Positions 8,603-17,125 of a stretch of 64,000 nucleotides of DNA are shown here, one piece after another. The stretch comes from Cryobacterium zongtaii. GTDB taxonomy: Bacteria; Actinomycetota; Actinomycetes; Actinomycetales; Microbacteriaceae. The number at the start of each line of letters is the position of its first letter. The first letter of the stretch is position 1. Under the pieces are notes generated by a model, which did not search any database, was not told the DNA's origin, and saw nothing but the letters and a program-made list of their open reading frames with translations. The DNA is taken from the NCBI RefSeq assembly GCF_002909375.1, contig NZ_PPXD01000005.1, positions 324,273 to 388,272 on the forward strand. The letters run 5' to 3'. The translations under genes were made by a program, and so were the position numbers.

Positions 8603-10384
8603 TCAGGCGAAGTGGGCGGCCAGCTCCGAGACGGCCACCTGGGTGCGCTCGCCCGAACGGCGGTCCCACAGCTCCACGATGCCGTCGGCCGCGCCGCGGC
8701 CCACGATCACGATGGTGGGGATGCCGATCAGCTCGGCATCGCCGAACTTGACCCCGGGCGACACCTTGCGGCGGTCGTCGTAGAGCACGTCGCGACCGGA
8801 TGCCTCGACCATGGCGGTCACGGCCTCGCTGGTCTCGAAGACGATCTCGTCGCGGCCGGTGGCGATCACGTGCACGTCGAACGGTGCCACCGCCTCGGGC
8901 CAGATCAGGCCCTTCGCGTCGTTGTTGAGTTCGGCGATCACGGCGAGGGCGCGGGTGACGCCGATGCCGTATGAACCCATCGTGACGGTGACGAGCTTGC
9001 CGTTCTCGTCGAGCACCTTGAGCCCCAGCGACTCGGCGTACTTGCGGCCGAGCTGGAACACGTGGCCGATCTCCATGCCGCGGGCCAACTCCACCGGGCC
9101 GGAGCCGTCGGGGGCCGGGTCGCCGGCGCGCACGTCCGCGGCCTCGACGGTGCCGTCCGCGATGAAGTCACGGCCGGCGACGAGGCCGAATACGTGGCGG
9201 CCGGCCTCGTTGGCGCCGGTGATCCACTCGGTGCCGTCGACGATGCGCGGGTCGACGAGGTAGCGGATGCCTGTGGCCGATTCGGCGCCCAGCATCGCGC
9301 CGGCGGCGGTCCACGGGCCGATGTAGCCCTTGACCAGGCCGGGGCGGCCGGGGATCTTCGCGAGCTTGGCGAAGTCGCCGTCGTTGGCGGCCTCGACCTC
9401 GGCGGGGGCGAAGGCCACCTCCACGCGCTTGAGGTCGACCTCACGGTCGCCGGGCAGGCCGATGACCACGATCTCGCGGCTGCCATCGGGCTGCACGAGG
9501 GCGAGCACAACGTTCTTGAGGGTGTCCGCGGCGGTCCAGTCGCGGCCATCCGGGCGCGGCTGGTTGGCGTTGGCCGAATCGACGAGAGTCTGGATGGTGG
9601 GGGTGTCCGGGGTGTCGTGCACCTGCGCGGCGGGGAAGCCGGCGAAGTCGATCGGCTCGGGTGCCAGGGTGCGGAACGCCTCGACGTTGGCCGCGTAACC
9701 GCCGGCCGAGCGCACGAAGGTGTCTTCACCCACCGGGGTGGGGTGCAGGAACTCTTCGCTCTTGGAACCGCCCATCGCGCCGGCATCCGCCTGCACCACG
9801 ACGTATTCGAGGCCGAGTCGGGTGAAGATGCGCTCGTAGGCGTCGCGCTGAGCCTGGTAGCTGGTCTCGAGGCCGGCGTCGGTGTGGTCGAAGGAGTAGG
9901 CGTCTTTCATGGTGAACTCGCGGCCGCGCAGCAGGCCACCGCGGGAGCGGGCTTCATCGCGGTACTTGTCCTGGATCTGGAAGATCGACAGCGGCAGGTC
10001 CTTGTAGCTGTTGTAGAGGTCCTTCACCATCAGGGTGAAGACCTCTTCGTGGGTGGGGGCCAGCAGCAGGTCGCTGCCCTTGCGGTCCTGCAGGCGGAAC
10101 AGCCCATCGCCGTACTCGTCCCAACGGCCGGTGATCTCGTAGGGTTCGCGCGGAAGCAGGGCCGGGAAGTGCACCTCGAAGGCGCCCGCGGCGGCCATCT
10201 CCTCGCGGATGATGGTCTCGATCTTCGCCTTGACCTTCAGGCCCAGCGGCAGCCAGGCGAAAATGCCCGGCGCCTGACGACGGATGTAGCCGGCCCGCAC
10301 AAGCAGGCGGTGGCTGGTGACCTCGGCATCAGAGGGGTCTTCGCGAAGGGTTCGGAGGAAGTAGTTCGACATACGAATAGGCAC
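8603..10384 (-). CDS. proS: Prolyl-tRNA synthetase, bacterial type
   Basis: 593 residues. A class II synthetase that charges tRNA-Pro. The N-terminus [17 protein letters not shown] matches bacterial ProRS. Motif 2 lies near residues 140-165 ([20 protein letters not shown]), the editing insertion domain follows at about 210-390, and motif 3 ([13 protein letters not shown]) is near 466. A C-terminal anticodon-binding domain closes it. The GTG start at 10384 is supported by a -10 element exactly 6 bases upstream; an internal ATG four codons later is the alternative. It is followed on the same strand by the hairpin at 8534 and preceded by ispG. Confidence 0.97.
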   Translation of the reverse strand: MPIRMSNYFLRTLREDPSDAEVTSHRLLVRAGYIRRQAPGIFAWLPLGLKVKAKIETIIREEMAAAGAFEVHFPALLPREPYEITGRWDEYGDGLFRLQDRKGSDLLLAPTHEEVFTLMVKDLYNSYKDLPLSIFQIQDKYRDEARSRGGLLRGREFTMKDAYSFDHTDAGLETSYQAQRDAYERIFTRLGLEYVVVQADAGAMGGSKSEEFLHPTPVGEDTFVRSAGGYAANVEAFRTLAPEPIDFAGFPAAQVHDTPDTPTIQTLVDSANANQPRPDGRDWTAADTLKNVVLALVQPDGSREIVVIGLPGDREVDLKRVEVAFAPAEVEAANDGDFAKLAKIPGRPGLVKGYIGPWTAAGAMLGAESATGIRYLVDPRIVDGTEWITGANEAGRHVFGLVAGRDFIADGTVEAADVRAGDPAPDGSGPVELARGMEIGHVFQLGRKYAESLGLKVLDENGKLVTVTMGSYGIGVTRALAVIAELNNDAKGLIWPEAVAPFDVHVIATGRDEIVFETSEAVTAMVEASGRDVLYDDRRKVSPGVKFGDAELIGIPTIVIVGRGAADGIVELWDRRSGERTQVAVSELAAHFA

Positions 10385-10390
10385 GCACCT

Positions 10391-10396
10391 ACTTTA
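10391..10396 (-). promoter_or_regulatory. -10 element TAAAGT upstream of proS
   Basis: On the minus strand TAAAGT is followed by 6 bases and then the proS GTG, with no separate ribosome-binding site, suggesting a leaderless transcript. Confidence 0.55.
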
Positions 10397-10479
10397 CGGC
10401 GCGCGGAGACCACCCGTCGGCGCGGGCTGGCCTCGAAAACGGGCAACAGTTGCGGCGCGCGCGGCTGGGTCGGGTGCGG

Positions 10480-11640
10480 CTAGCGGGAGCCGACGGTCAC
10501 CACGGGGGCGCCGAGGGAGTCTTCGCTGGGAGGCATCTCGGCGGCCATCCGGTTGGCCTCCTCGATCAGGGTCTGCACGATCTCGGACTCCGGCACGGTC
10601 TTGATAACCTCGCCGCGCACAAAAATCTGGCCCTTGCCGTTTCCGGATGCCACGCCGAGGTCGGCGTCGCGCGCCTCACCGGGGCCGTTCACGACGCAGC
10701 CCATCACGGCCACACGCAGCGGCACCGTCATACCCTCGAGGCCGTCGGTGACGTCGTTGGCGAGCTTGTAGACATCCACCTGAGCCCGACCACAGCTGGG
10801 GCAGGAGACGATCTCGAGCTTGCGTTCGCGCAGGTTCAGCGACTGCAGGATCTGCAGGCCCACCTTGATCTCCTCGGCCGGCGGGGCGCTGAGGGACACC
10901 CGGATGGTGTCGCCGATGCCCTCGCCGAGCAGGATGCCGAACGCCGTGGCGCTCTTGATGGTGCCCTGGAAGGACGGGCCGGCCTCGGTGACGCCGAGGT
11001 GCAGCGGCCAGTCGCCGCGCTCGGCGAGCAGGCGGTAGGCCTTGACCATGACCACAGGGTCGTTGTGCTTGACCGAGATCTTGAAGTCGTGGAAGTCGTG
11101 CTCCTCGAACAGGCTGGCCTCCCAAACGGCGCTCTCCACGAGAGCCTCCGCGGTGGCCTTGCCGTACTTCTGCAGGATGCTGGGCTCGAGCGAGCCGGCG
11201 TTGACGCCGATGCGGATGGAGACGTCCGCGGCCTTGGCGGCGGCGGCGATCTTGGCGACCTGGTCGTCGAACTTGCGGATGTTGCCGGGGTTCACCCGCA
11301 CGGCCGCGCAGCCGGCGTCGATGGCCGCGTACACGTAGCTCGGCTGGAAGTGAATGTCGGCGATCACCGGGATCTGGCTCTTCTTGGCGATGATCGGCAG
11401 CGCCTCGGCGTCGTCGCGGCTCGGCACGGCGACGCGCACGATGTCACAGCCGGAGGCGGTGAGCTCGGCGATCTGCTGCAGGGTCGCGTTGATGTTCGTC
11501 GTCGGAGTCGTGGTCATCGACTGCACGCTGACTTGCGCGTCGCCGCCGACGAGGACCTTACCGACCTTGATCTGGCGGGACTTACGTCGGGGAGCGAGAG
11601 TTACGGGGACTTTGGGCGTACCCAGGTTTATAGCGGCCAC
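10480..11640 (-). CDS. ispG: 4-hydroxy-3-methylbut-2-en-1-yl diphosphate synthase IspG
   Basis: 386 residues. IspG (GcpE) is the [4Fe-4S] enzyme that reduces MEcPP to HMBPP in the non-mevalonate isoprenoid pathway. The barrel begins with the [21 protein letters not shown] segment. The cluster ligands are visible as SCPSCGR (Cys-X2-Cys, near residue 278) and [12 protein letters not shown] near 313. The GTG start fits the upstream -10 element. With dxr at 18.0 kb, two MEP-pathway genes are in this window; rseP lies immediately upstream, which is the common actinobacterial order. Confidence 0.97.
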   Translation of the reverse strand: MAAINLGTPKVPVTLAPRRKSRQIKVGKVLVGGDAQVSVQSMTTTPTTNINATLQQIAELTASGCDIVRVAVPSRDDAEALPIIAKKSQIPVIADIHFQPSYVYAAIDAGCAAVRVNPGNIRKFDDQVAKIAAAAKAADVSIRIGVNAGSLEPSILQKYGKATAEALVESAVWEASLFEEHDFHDFKISVKHNDPVVMVKAYRLLAERGDWPLHLGVTEAGPSFQGTIKSATAFGILLGEGIGDTIRVSLSAPPAEEIKVGLQILQSLNLRERKLEIVSCPSCGRAQVDVYKLANDVTDGLEGMTVPLRVAVMGCVVNGPGEARDADLGVASGNGKGQIFVRGEVIKTVPESEIVQTLIEEANRMAAEMPPSEDSLGAPVVTVGSR

Positions 11641-11646
11641 GAATGT

Positions 11647-11652
11647 AGCTTA
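11647..11652 (-). promoter_or_regulatory. -10 element TAAGCT upstream of ispG
   Basis: On the minus strand TAAGCT is followed by exactly 6 bases and the ispG GTG. No Shine-Dalgarno sequence is present, so a leaderless start is likely. Confidence 0.55.
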
Positions 11653-11712
11653 CGCGTGCGCGATCCCGTGAAGCTGAACCCTTCCCGAACGCCCCGATGG
11701 TGTGGCGTGGGC

Positions 11713-13089
11713 TCAGCCGAACAGGTTGATCGGCTTGACGATGTCGGCGTAGATGAGCAGCAGGCTCATGCCGCCGAGCACGACCACGACGGCGAAGGTC
11801 AGCGGCATCAGCTTGGCCGTGTCGACGGGGCCCGGGTCGCGGCGTTTGAACAGCTTGGCGAACCACCGGCGGATGCCTTCCCACAGGGCTCCGGCGACGT
11901 GGCCGCCGTCCAGTGGCATCAGCGGAACCAGGTTGAAGACGAACAGGGCGATGTTGAGCGAGGCGAGCAAGCCGATCAGGCTCGCGGCCTTGCTGTTGAA
12001 CGGGATGGTGTCGATGCTGGCGATCTCGCCGGCGACCCGGCCGACGCCCACCACGCTGATCGGGCCGTTCGGGTCCCGCTCCCCCGGCCCGAACGCGGCG
12101 TTGGCCACGTCGATCAGACGCTGGGGCAGGTTCAGGATCATGTGGAACACACCGGAGATGTTCTCGCCGACGGCGGGCAGCACCGCCGTGATGGGCTGCT
12201 GCACGAGTTCACCCGCCGGGCCGATGCCGACGAAGCCGACATCGATGGTCTGCGGGTCGCCGTTGGCGTCGGTGACGATCTGATTGGCGTCATCCGTCAC
12301 GTAGCGTTCGGTGAGTTTCGGGGTGATGACCAGGGTCTGCTCGGCACCGTCGCGTTCGACGATCACCTGCAGGGGCGTGCCCGATGACGCGCGGATGATC
12401 TCGGTGGACTGGTCCCAGCTGGTGATCGCGGTGCCGTCGATGCTCACCAGACGGTCGCCGGGCTTGAGGCCGGCGGCGGCGCCGGGTGCGACCTCGTCGC
12501 CCTCCGCGCAGGTCTGCCGGTCGCTGGTGGCGGGCAGCACGCACGCGCTGACACTGCCGACGGTGGTGCTGGACTGGGTGGTGCCGAAGCCCATCAGCAG
12601 CACGGCGAAGAGCACCACCGCGATGAGCAGGTTCATGGTGGGCCCGCCGAGCATGATGATGATGCGCTTGAAAACCGGCAGTTTGTAGAACGCGCGGTGG
12701 TCTTCGCCCTCGCCGATGGTGTCCGCGCTGGCCTGACGGGCGTCGTCGACCATGGTGCTCAGGGCGCCGGGCTTCTTGGCGGGTTCACCCTCCTGCACCA
12801 GCTGGTTGAAGAAACCGGTGCTGTTGGGTCGGGCGGCACCGTCCTTCGAGGGCGGGAACATGCCGATCATCGAGATGTAACCGCCGAGGGGAAGCGCCTT
12901 GACGCCGTACTCGGTCTCGCCCTTACGCTTGGACCACAGAGTGGGCCCGAAGCCGATCATGTACTGGGTGACCTTGACCCCGAACAGCTTGGCCGGCACC
13001 AGATGGCCGATCTCGTGCAGGCCGATGGACAGCGCAAGGCCCACGACGACCACGGCTACGCCCAAGATATATAACAGCACGGTTTCCAC
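11713..13089 (-). CDS. rseP: Site-2 intramembrane protease RseP/Rip1
   Basis: 458 residues. An intramembrane zinc metalloprotease that releases membrane-bound regulators, typically after a first cut of an anti-sigma factor. The zinc motif HEIGH (His25, Glu26, His29) lies in the first transmembrane helix; a PDZ domain occupies about 195-285 (PGAAAGLKPGDRLVSIDG); the third ligand region MPLDGGH is near 400. About four transmembrane segments are visible. The GTG start follows a -10 TAATCT by 6 bases. In mycobacteria the homologue Rip1 acts on anti-sigma factors; substrates here are unknown. It is divergent from the kinase modules. Confidence 0.93.
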   Translation of the reverse strand: METVLLYILGVAVVVVGLALSIGLHEIGHLVPAKLFGVKVTQYMIGFGPTLWSKRKGETEYGVKALPLGGYISMIGMFPPSKDGAARPNSTGFFNQLVQEGEPAKKPGALSTMVDDARQASADTIGEGEDHRAFYKLPVFKRIIIMLGGPTMNLLIAVVLFAVLLMGFGTTQSSTTVGSVSACVLPATSDRQTCAEGDEVAPGAAAGLKPGDRLVSIDGTAITSWDQSTEIIRASSGTPLQVIVERDGAEQTLVITPKLTERYVTDDANQIVTDANGDPQTIDVGFVGIGPAGELVQQPITAVLPAVGENISGVFHMILNLPQRLIDVANAAFGPGERDPNGPISVVGVGRVAGEIASIDTIPFNSKAASLIGLLASLNIALFVFNLVPLMPLDGGHVAGALWEGIRRWFAKLFKRRDPGPVDTAKLMPLTFAVVVVLGGMSLLLIYADIVKPINLFG

Positions 13090-13095
13090 ATCGGT

Positions 13096-13101
13096 AGATT
13101 A
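13096..13101 (-). promoter_or_regulatory. -10 element TAATCT upstream of rseP
   Basis: TAATCT on the minus strand, then 6 bases, then the GTG start codon; a further case of the leaderless geometry. Confidence 0.55.
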
Positions 13102-13130
13102 GCCTTCTCTTGCTGCAAGTCGGCTGGCCG

Positions 13131-13158
13131 TTGACCGGCAGCAGGCTATCCGCAAGAT
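13131..13158 (+). promoter_or_regulatory. Possible promoter of the kinase-lipoprotein array
   Basis: TTGACC (13131-13136) and CAAGAT (13153-13158) are separated by 16 bases and lie about 50 bases before the first kinase, which has a GGAGG ribosome-binding site. Match to consensus is only moderate. Confidence 0.3.
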
Positions 13159-13206
13159 TTGCCACCCACCCGCCAGCATCCCGATTCACCGCCCCGGAGG
13201 CTCCCC

Positions 13207-14556
13207 CTGTCTGCACCGACCGAACCGCTTCGTGATCCGTCGCGGTCAGACAGCCTGATCGGGCTGGTCCTCGCCGACAGGTTTCGTCTGGTCAGGCTGA
13301 TCGGCACCGGCGGCATGGCCACCGTTTACGAAGCCGCCGACCTGGCGCTGGGGCGCACTGTCGCGCTCAAGCTGTTCAGGATGGACACCGCCGACGATTC
13401 GGGCCCGCAGCGGCAGAGTGGCGAGGTCATGGTGCTCGCCAGCCTCAACCACTTCGCACTGGTGACCCTGTTCGATGCCGGCACCGAACACGTCGACGGC
13501 GTGACCCGGTCGTTCATCGTGATGGAATACGTCGATGGTTCCGACCTGCGCAGCCGCATCAACCAGGGCGTTGTGGCCCCCGCCGAGGTGGCCCGGATGG
13601 GCGCCGACCTGGCCGAGGCGCTGCACTACGTGCACGCGAAGGGCATCATCCACCGCGACATCAAGCCCGCCAACGTGCTGCTGGCCCCGTCGGATTTTCC
13701 CGGCCGAGTTTCGCACGCCAAGCTGGCCGACTTCGGCATCGCCCGGCTTTTCGACGCCACTCACCTCACCCGAACCGGCTCGGTGCTCGGCACCGCCGGC
13801 TACCTCAGTCCGGAGCAGGCGCTGGGCCAGCCGATCGGGCCGCCCAGCGACGTGTACTCGCTCGGCCTGGTTCTGCTCGAAAGCCTCACCGCCACTCGCA
13901 GCTACCCGGGCACAGCGATCGAGTCGGCCATGGCCAGGCTGCAGCGCCAGCCGGAGCTCCCCGCGGAGCTCGGCGCCGAGTGGTGCGCCGTGCTCGCCGG
14001 CATGACCGCCCGCGAGCCGGCCGACCGTCTCACCTCGGCGGATGCCGCGGTGCGCCTGCGCGAACTCGTTCCGGCCGGGTCGACTGAGTCCTCCCTCGCG
14101 GCAATCCCGGCATCGGCAGACGACTCAACCGAGCTGATGGCGGCCGGCACTGCACCCATGAATGCGGCGCCCCTGCAGACCGCACCGCTGACCCCCACCG
14201 AGAGGCTGCCCGCGGCCACCGGCGACGAACCCACCCGGGTGCTCCCCTCCGCAGGCATGGCGGAGCACACCGCGAAGACCGAGCGTTTGAACGCGGCCGC
14301 ACCGCTGGACCGCACGGCGGTGTTCCAACCGGCCGGGGCCAGCGTGCCGGCCGCCGGCCAACGGCCGGCCCGTCGTCAGCCCAAGGTCGGCCGGCGACCG
14401 TTGATCATCGGGGTGCTCGTCGCGCTGGCCGCGGTGATCGCGCTGGTGTTCCTGGTGCAACCGGGCGATCCGGCCCCGGAGGCACCCACGTATCCCGCGG
14501 TCGACGGCGACCTCGGCACCCACCTCCAGCAGCTGCAAGAGAGCGTGAACCCATGA
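13207..14556 (+). CDS. Membrane Ser/Thr protein kinase, module copy 1
   Basis: About 449 residues. Residues 20-280 form a Hanks-type kinase: GTGGMATVYE (P-loop), VALKLF (ATP Lys), IIHRDIKPANVLL (catalytic Asp), LADFGIARLF (Mg Asp) and GTAGYLSPEQ (activation loop end). A Thr/Ala/Pro-rich linker precedes one transmembrane helix near 398-418, then a short outside tail containing YPAVDGDLGTHLQQLQESV. The start is proposed as CTG at 13207, 6 bases after GGAGG, because the next 16 residues align with the same unit in copy 2, while no ATG or GTG with a ribosome-binding site is available; the open frame reaches an ATG at 13159. It overlaps the lipoprotein gene by ATGA. Confidence 0.9.
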   Translation: MSAPTEPLRDPSRSDSLIGLVLADRFRLVRLIGTGGMATVYEAADLALGRTVALKLFRMDTADDSGPQRQSGEVMVLASLNHFALVTLFDAGTEHVDGVTRSFIVMEYVDGSDLRSRINQGVVAPAEVARMGADLAEALHYVHAKGIIHRDIKPANVLLAPSDFPGRVSHAKLADFGIARLFDATHLTRTGSVLGTAGYLSPEQALGQPIGPPSDVYSLGLVLLESLTATRSYPGTAIESAMARLQRQPELPAELGAEWCAVLAGMTAREPADRLTSADAAVRLRELVPAGSTESSLAAIPASADDSTELMAAGTAPMNAAPLQTAPLTPTERLPAATGDEPTRVLPSAGMAEHTAKTERLNAAAPLDRTAVFQPAGASVPAAGQRPARRQPKVGRRPLIIGVLVALAAVIALVFLVQPGDPAPEAPTYPAVDGDLGTHLQQLQESVNP

Positions 14557-15128
14557 CCGCCACTCGGACCATCCGCACCCGGCTCGTCCTGACCGTCGCC
14601 GGCCTGGGCCTCGCCGGCAGCCTGCTCACCGGCTGCGCAGGCACCACCGCCGCGCTGGATCCCGCCGCGGCGGCCGACCTGCAGGACGGAGTCCTCAAGG
14701 TGACCTCGGCCGCTGCCGCCGGAGACTTCCTCACGGCGCAGACCGAGCTCGGCAGCGTGCAGACCGCCCTGACCGCCGCGTCGGCCGAAGATGCCGTCAC
14801 CGCGGCCCGGGCCGCCGAGATCCAGACTGCCATCGACCTCGTCGGGGCCGACCTTGCGGCCTCGATCGCTGCGAGCACCCCCGTGGAGGTGCCGGTGGAG
14901 ACGCCGACGCCAGAGCCTGTCAGCACGCCTAACGAGGGCAACGACGACGACGACAAGAAGGACAAAGACAAGGACAAAAAGAACGACGAGGAGGACAGCG
15001 ACGACAGCGAGGACATCGACACGCCGACGCCTTCTGTAACGCCGGCTCCTGCTCCGGCCACACCCGAAAAGCCCGGCACCGACAAAACCGGAACCGAAGC
15101 CTGCGAGAAGAAGGACGACTGCGAGTAG
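14553..15128 (+). CDS. Lipoprotein partner of kinase copy 1
   Basis: 191 residues. A signal peptide with lipobox LLTGC (Cys near residue 28) predicts a lipid-anchored extracytoplasmic protein. Residues 35-110 are an Ala-rich, probably helical domain (LQDGVLKVTSAAAAGD, IQTAIDLVGADLAASI). A highly charged Asp/Glu/Lys stretch near 130-150 and a Pro/Thr tail with two Cys follow. It resembles the protein in module copy 2 over the helical domain. Proteins like this are sometimes annotated as mucin-associated surface proteins, a name with no functional support. Coupling to the kinase by ATGA overlap suggests it senses for, or is controlled by, that kinase; this is inference. Confidence 0.85.
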   Translation: MTATRTIRTRLVLTVAGLGLAGSLLTGCAGTTAALDPAAAADLQDGVLKVTSAAAAGDFLTAQTELGSVQTALTAASAEDAVTAARAAEIQTAIDLVGADLAASIAASTPVEVPVETPTPEPVSTPNEGNDDDDKKDKDKDKKNDEEDSDDSEDIDTPTPSVTPAPAPATPEKPGTDKTGTEACEKKDDCE

Positions 15129-15198
15129 GGGCTGGACGGCCTTGACTGTCGGCGGGCATTGACAAAGAATTGCTGCCAACAGACATCAGGAGGCCCGC

Positions 15199-16446
15199 CT
15201 GACTACTTCAACCGAGCCGATTCGCGAACCGACGCGAACCGATACTGTGCTCGGACTCACGCTCGCGAATCGATACCGCCTCGACGCATTGATCGGGTCG
15301 GGTGGGATGGCCGTGGTCTACCAGGCCTCTGATCTGGCCCTGGGCCGCACCGTCGCCGTGAAGCTGATGCGATTCGATGCCGCCGGCGGTGCCGGATCCG
15401 CGCGGCACCGCGACGAGGTGGCGGTGCTGGCCCACCTCAATCATTTCGCCCTCGTCACGCTGTATGACGCTGGAGTCGAGGTGATCGACGGCGCCCCGCG
15501 GTCGTTCATCGTGACCGAATTCGTCGACGGCACGGATTTGCGTAGTCACCTGCTGGCGGGCCCGATGGATCCCGGCGAGGTGGCGAGGCTTGGCGCCGAC
15601 CTCTGTGAGGCCCTGCACTGCATGGGCGCACTGGGCATCACCCACCGTGACATCAAGCCCGCGAACGTGCTGCTGGCACCGTCGGATTTTCCGGGCCGGG
15701 TCGTTCGCGCCAAGCTCGCCGACTTCGGAATCGCCCGGCTGTTCGACGCCGCCCACCGCACCGAGACGGGCGCTGTGGTGGGCACGGCCGGCTACCTCAG
15801 CCCGGAACAGGCCGGCGGCCTGCCGGTCGGCCCGGCCGCCGACGTCTACTCGTTGGGGTTGGTGCTGCTCGAGTGCCTCACCGGAAAACACAGCTACCCT
15901 GGCACCGCTGTCGAGTCGGCCATGGCCCGGCTGCAACGGCAACCGGAGATTCCCGACTGGGTCGGCGCAGAGTGGCGAGCGGTGCTCACCGGGATGACGG
16001 CGCGTGAGGCCGAGGATCGGCTCCGACCCGCCGAGGCAGCCGGCCTGCTGCGCGCCCTGGTTCCCTCGGTCGACGCTCCTTCGGTCGAGGTTTCCTCGGT
16101 CAGCCCCGAGCCGGCAGCTGTGGGGGTCCGAGAAGAGGACAGCGCCACCCGACCGCTCGACCTGCCAACGACGCTGCAGCGTGAAGTAGCACCTTTCGTT
16201 CCGACCTCGACGCTTCATCCGCGAGCGGCGCCGGCCACGGCCCCCTCGCGTCGGCCACGCCGGTCGCGCAAGTCACGCCGGTGGTCGCTCGTCGTCAGCG
16301 GAGTGCTGGTGGCGGTGCTCACCGCGGGGGCCGTGTTGTTCGTCGTTCCCGGCGCGGACCCGCCGCCGGAGCCGCCGGCGTATCCGGCGGTCGACGGTCA
16401 GCTCGGGGACCACCTCGAGCAACTGCAAGAGAGCGTCGACCCGTGA
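15199..16446 (+). CDS. Membrane Ser/Thr protein kinase, module copy 2
   Basis: About 415 residues, a clear paralogue of the kinase at 13.2 kb. Kinase marks: GSGGMAVVYQ, VAVKLM, ITHRDIKPANVLL, LADFGIARLF, GTAGYLSPEQ. The linker to the membrane is shorter than in copy 1. One transmembrane helix near 363-383 leads to an outside tail with YPAVDGQLGDHLEQLQESV, almost identical to copy 1. The proposed start is CTG at 15199, 5 bases after AGGAGG; the N-terminal pattern TEPxRxPxRxDxxxGLxLAxR is shared with copy 1, so the upstream codons are translated. A GTG at 15247 is the conventional alternative. It overlaps the next gene by GTGA. Confidence 0.9.
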   Translation: MTTSTEPIREPTRTDTVLGLTLANRYRLDALIGSGGMAVVYQASDLALGRTVAVKLMRFDAAGGAGSARHRDEVAVLAHLNHFALVTLYDAGVEVIDGAPRSFIVTEFVDGTDLRSHLLAGPMDPGEVARLGADLCEALHCMGALGITHRDIKPANVLLAPSDFPGRVVRAKLADFGIARLFDAAHRTETGAVVGTAGYLSPEQAGGLPVGPAADVYSLGLVLLECLTGKHSYPGTAVESAMARLQRQPEIPDWVGAEWRAVLTGMTAREAEDRLRPAEAAGLLRALVPSVDAPSVEVSSVSPEPAAVGVREEDSATRPLDLPTTLQREVAPFVPTSTLHPRAAPATAPSRRPRRSRKSRRWSLVVSGVLVAVLTAGAVLFVVPGADPPPEPPAYPAVDGQLGDHLEQLQESVDP

Positions 16447-17063
16447 CCCACCGCCGACGTACGCTGGGCAGCCGCATCCGCGCCGGTGTGGCGGCCGGTC
16501 TCGTGGTCGCAGGCACCCTGGTGGGGTGCACGAGCAGCACGCCCGGTGTGCCGGCCGACACGACAGCGCAGCTGCAGGCCGCCGTGCTCTCGGTGACGGC
16601 AGCCGCCGCGACCGGCGACTATGCGGGCGCGCAGTCCGCCGTGGCCGGGCTGAAGGCCGCGCTGGCCGCTGCCGTCGAAGACGGCAGGCTCACCGAGGCT
16701 CAGGCCGCGAGGATCAACGCCGCCATCGCCCTCGTCGACGCTGACCTGATCGCGGCGCTGACGGCCGCGACCCCCGCGACACCGACCGTTCCCAGCACCC
16801 CGGCTCCTGCCACCAAAACGCCGGAGCCCAGCACCGAGCCGGAGGTCCCGGCCACCCAGCCGCCCGTGCCGACCCCGGAGCCAACGGGCAGTCCCAGCCC
16901 GGCGCCGACAGAACCCGTGCCGACGGCCGAGCCGACACCGCCACCGGAAACGCCCGACCCGGAGCCGACCCCCGAACCAGAGCCAACAACCGAGCCCGTT
17001 GTGCCCGACAACTCCGGTGAGACACCGGGCGAGCCCGGCACGGGCGATCAAGGCGCCGGCTGA
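16443..17063 (+). CDS. Lipoprotein partner of kinase copy 2
   Basis: 206 residues from the GTG at 16443, which overlaps the kinase stop. The N-terminus is a basic signal peptide ending in lipobox LVGC (Cys near 29). The helical domain (LQAAVLSVTAAAATGDYAGA, INAAIALVDADLIAAL) matches the lipoprotein of copy 1. The C-terminal half is a long Pro/Thr/Glu repeat-like spacer, unlike the charged tail of copy 1, and would extend the protein into or through the wall. Role unknown; a kinase-linked surface sensor or ligand-binding protein is the simplest reading. Confidence 0.82.
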   Translation: MTHRRRTLGSRIRAGVAAGLVVAGTLVGCTSSTPGVPADTTAQLQAAVLSVTAAAATGDYAGAQSAVAGLKAALAAAVEDGRLTEAQAARINAAIALVDADLIAALTAATPATPTVPSTPAPATKTPEPSTEPEVPATQPPVPTPEPTGSPSPAPTEPVPTAEPTPPPETPDPEPTPEPEPTTEPVVPDNSGETPGEPGTGDQGAG

Positions 17064-17086
17064 GGCAGAACCGGGCATCCGACCGG

Positions 17087-17092
17087 TAGCCT
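17087..17092 (+). promoter_or_regulatory. -10 element TAGCCT upstream of the epimerase-like gene
   Basis: TAGCCT lies 33 bases before the ATG at 17126; GGAGG at 17116-17120 with 5-base spacing provides a normal leader. Confidence 0.4.
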
Positions 17093-17125
17093 GTCCCCGT
17101 CGGCCCACTCTCCTCGGAGGTTCCC

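Noticed and set aside
10450..12387. A 645-codon plus-strand frame across ispG and rseP.
   Set aside because: It is antisense to two strongly conserved genes and its translation is His/Asp/Gly/Val-rich, as expected from high-GC third-position bias.
13159..13206. ATG at 13159 as the start of the first module kinase.
   Set aside because: It has no ribosome-binding site and the extra 16 codons have no counterpart in the second kinase, whereas similarity begins at the CTG.
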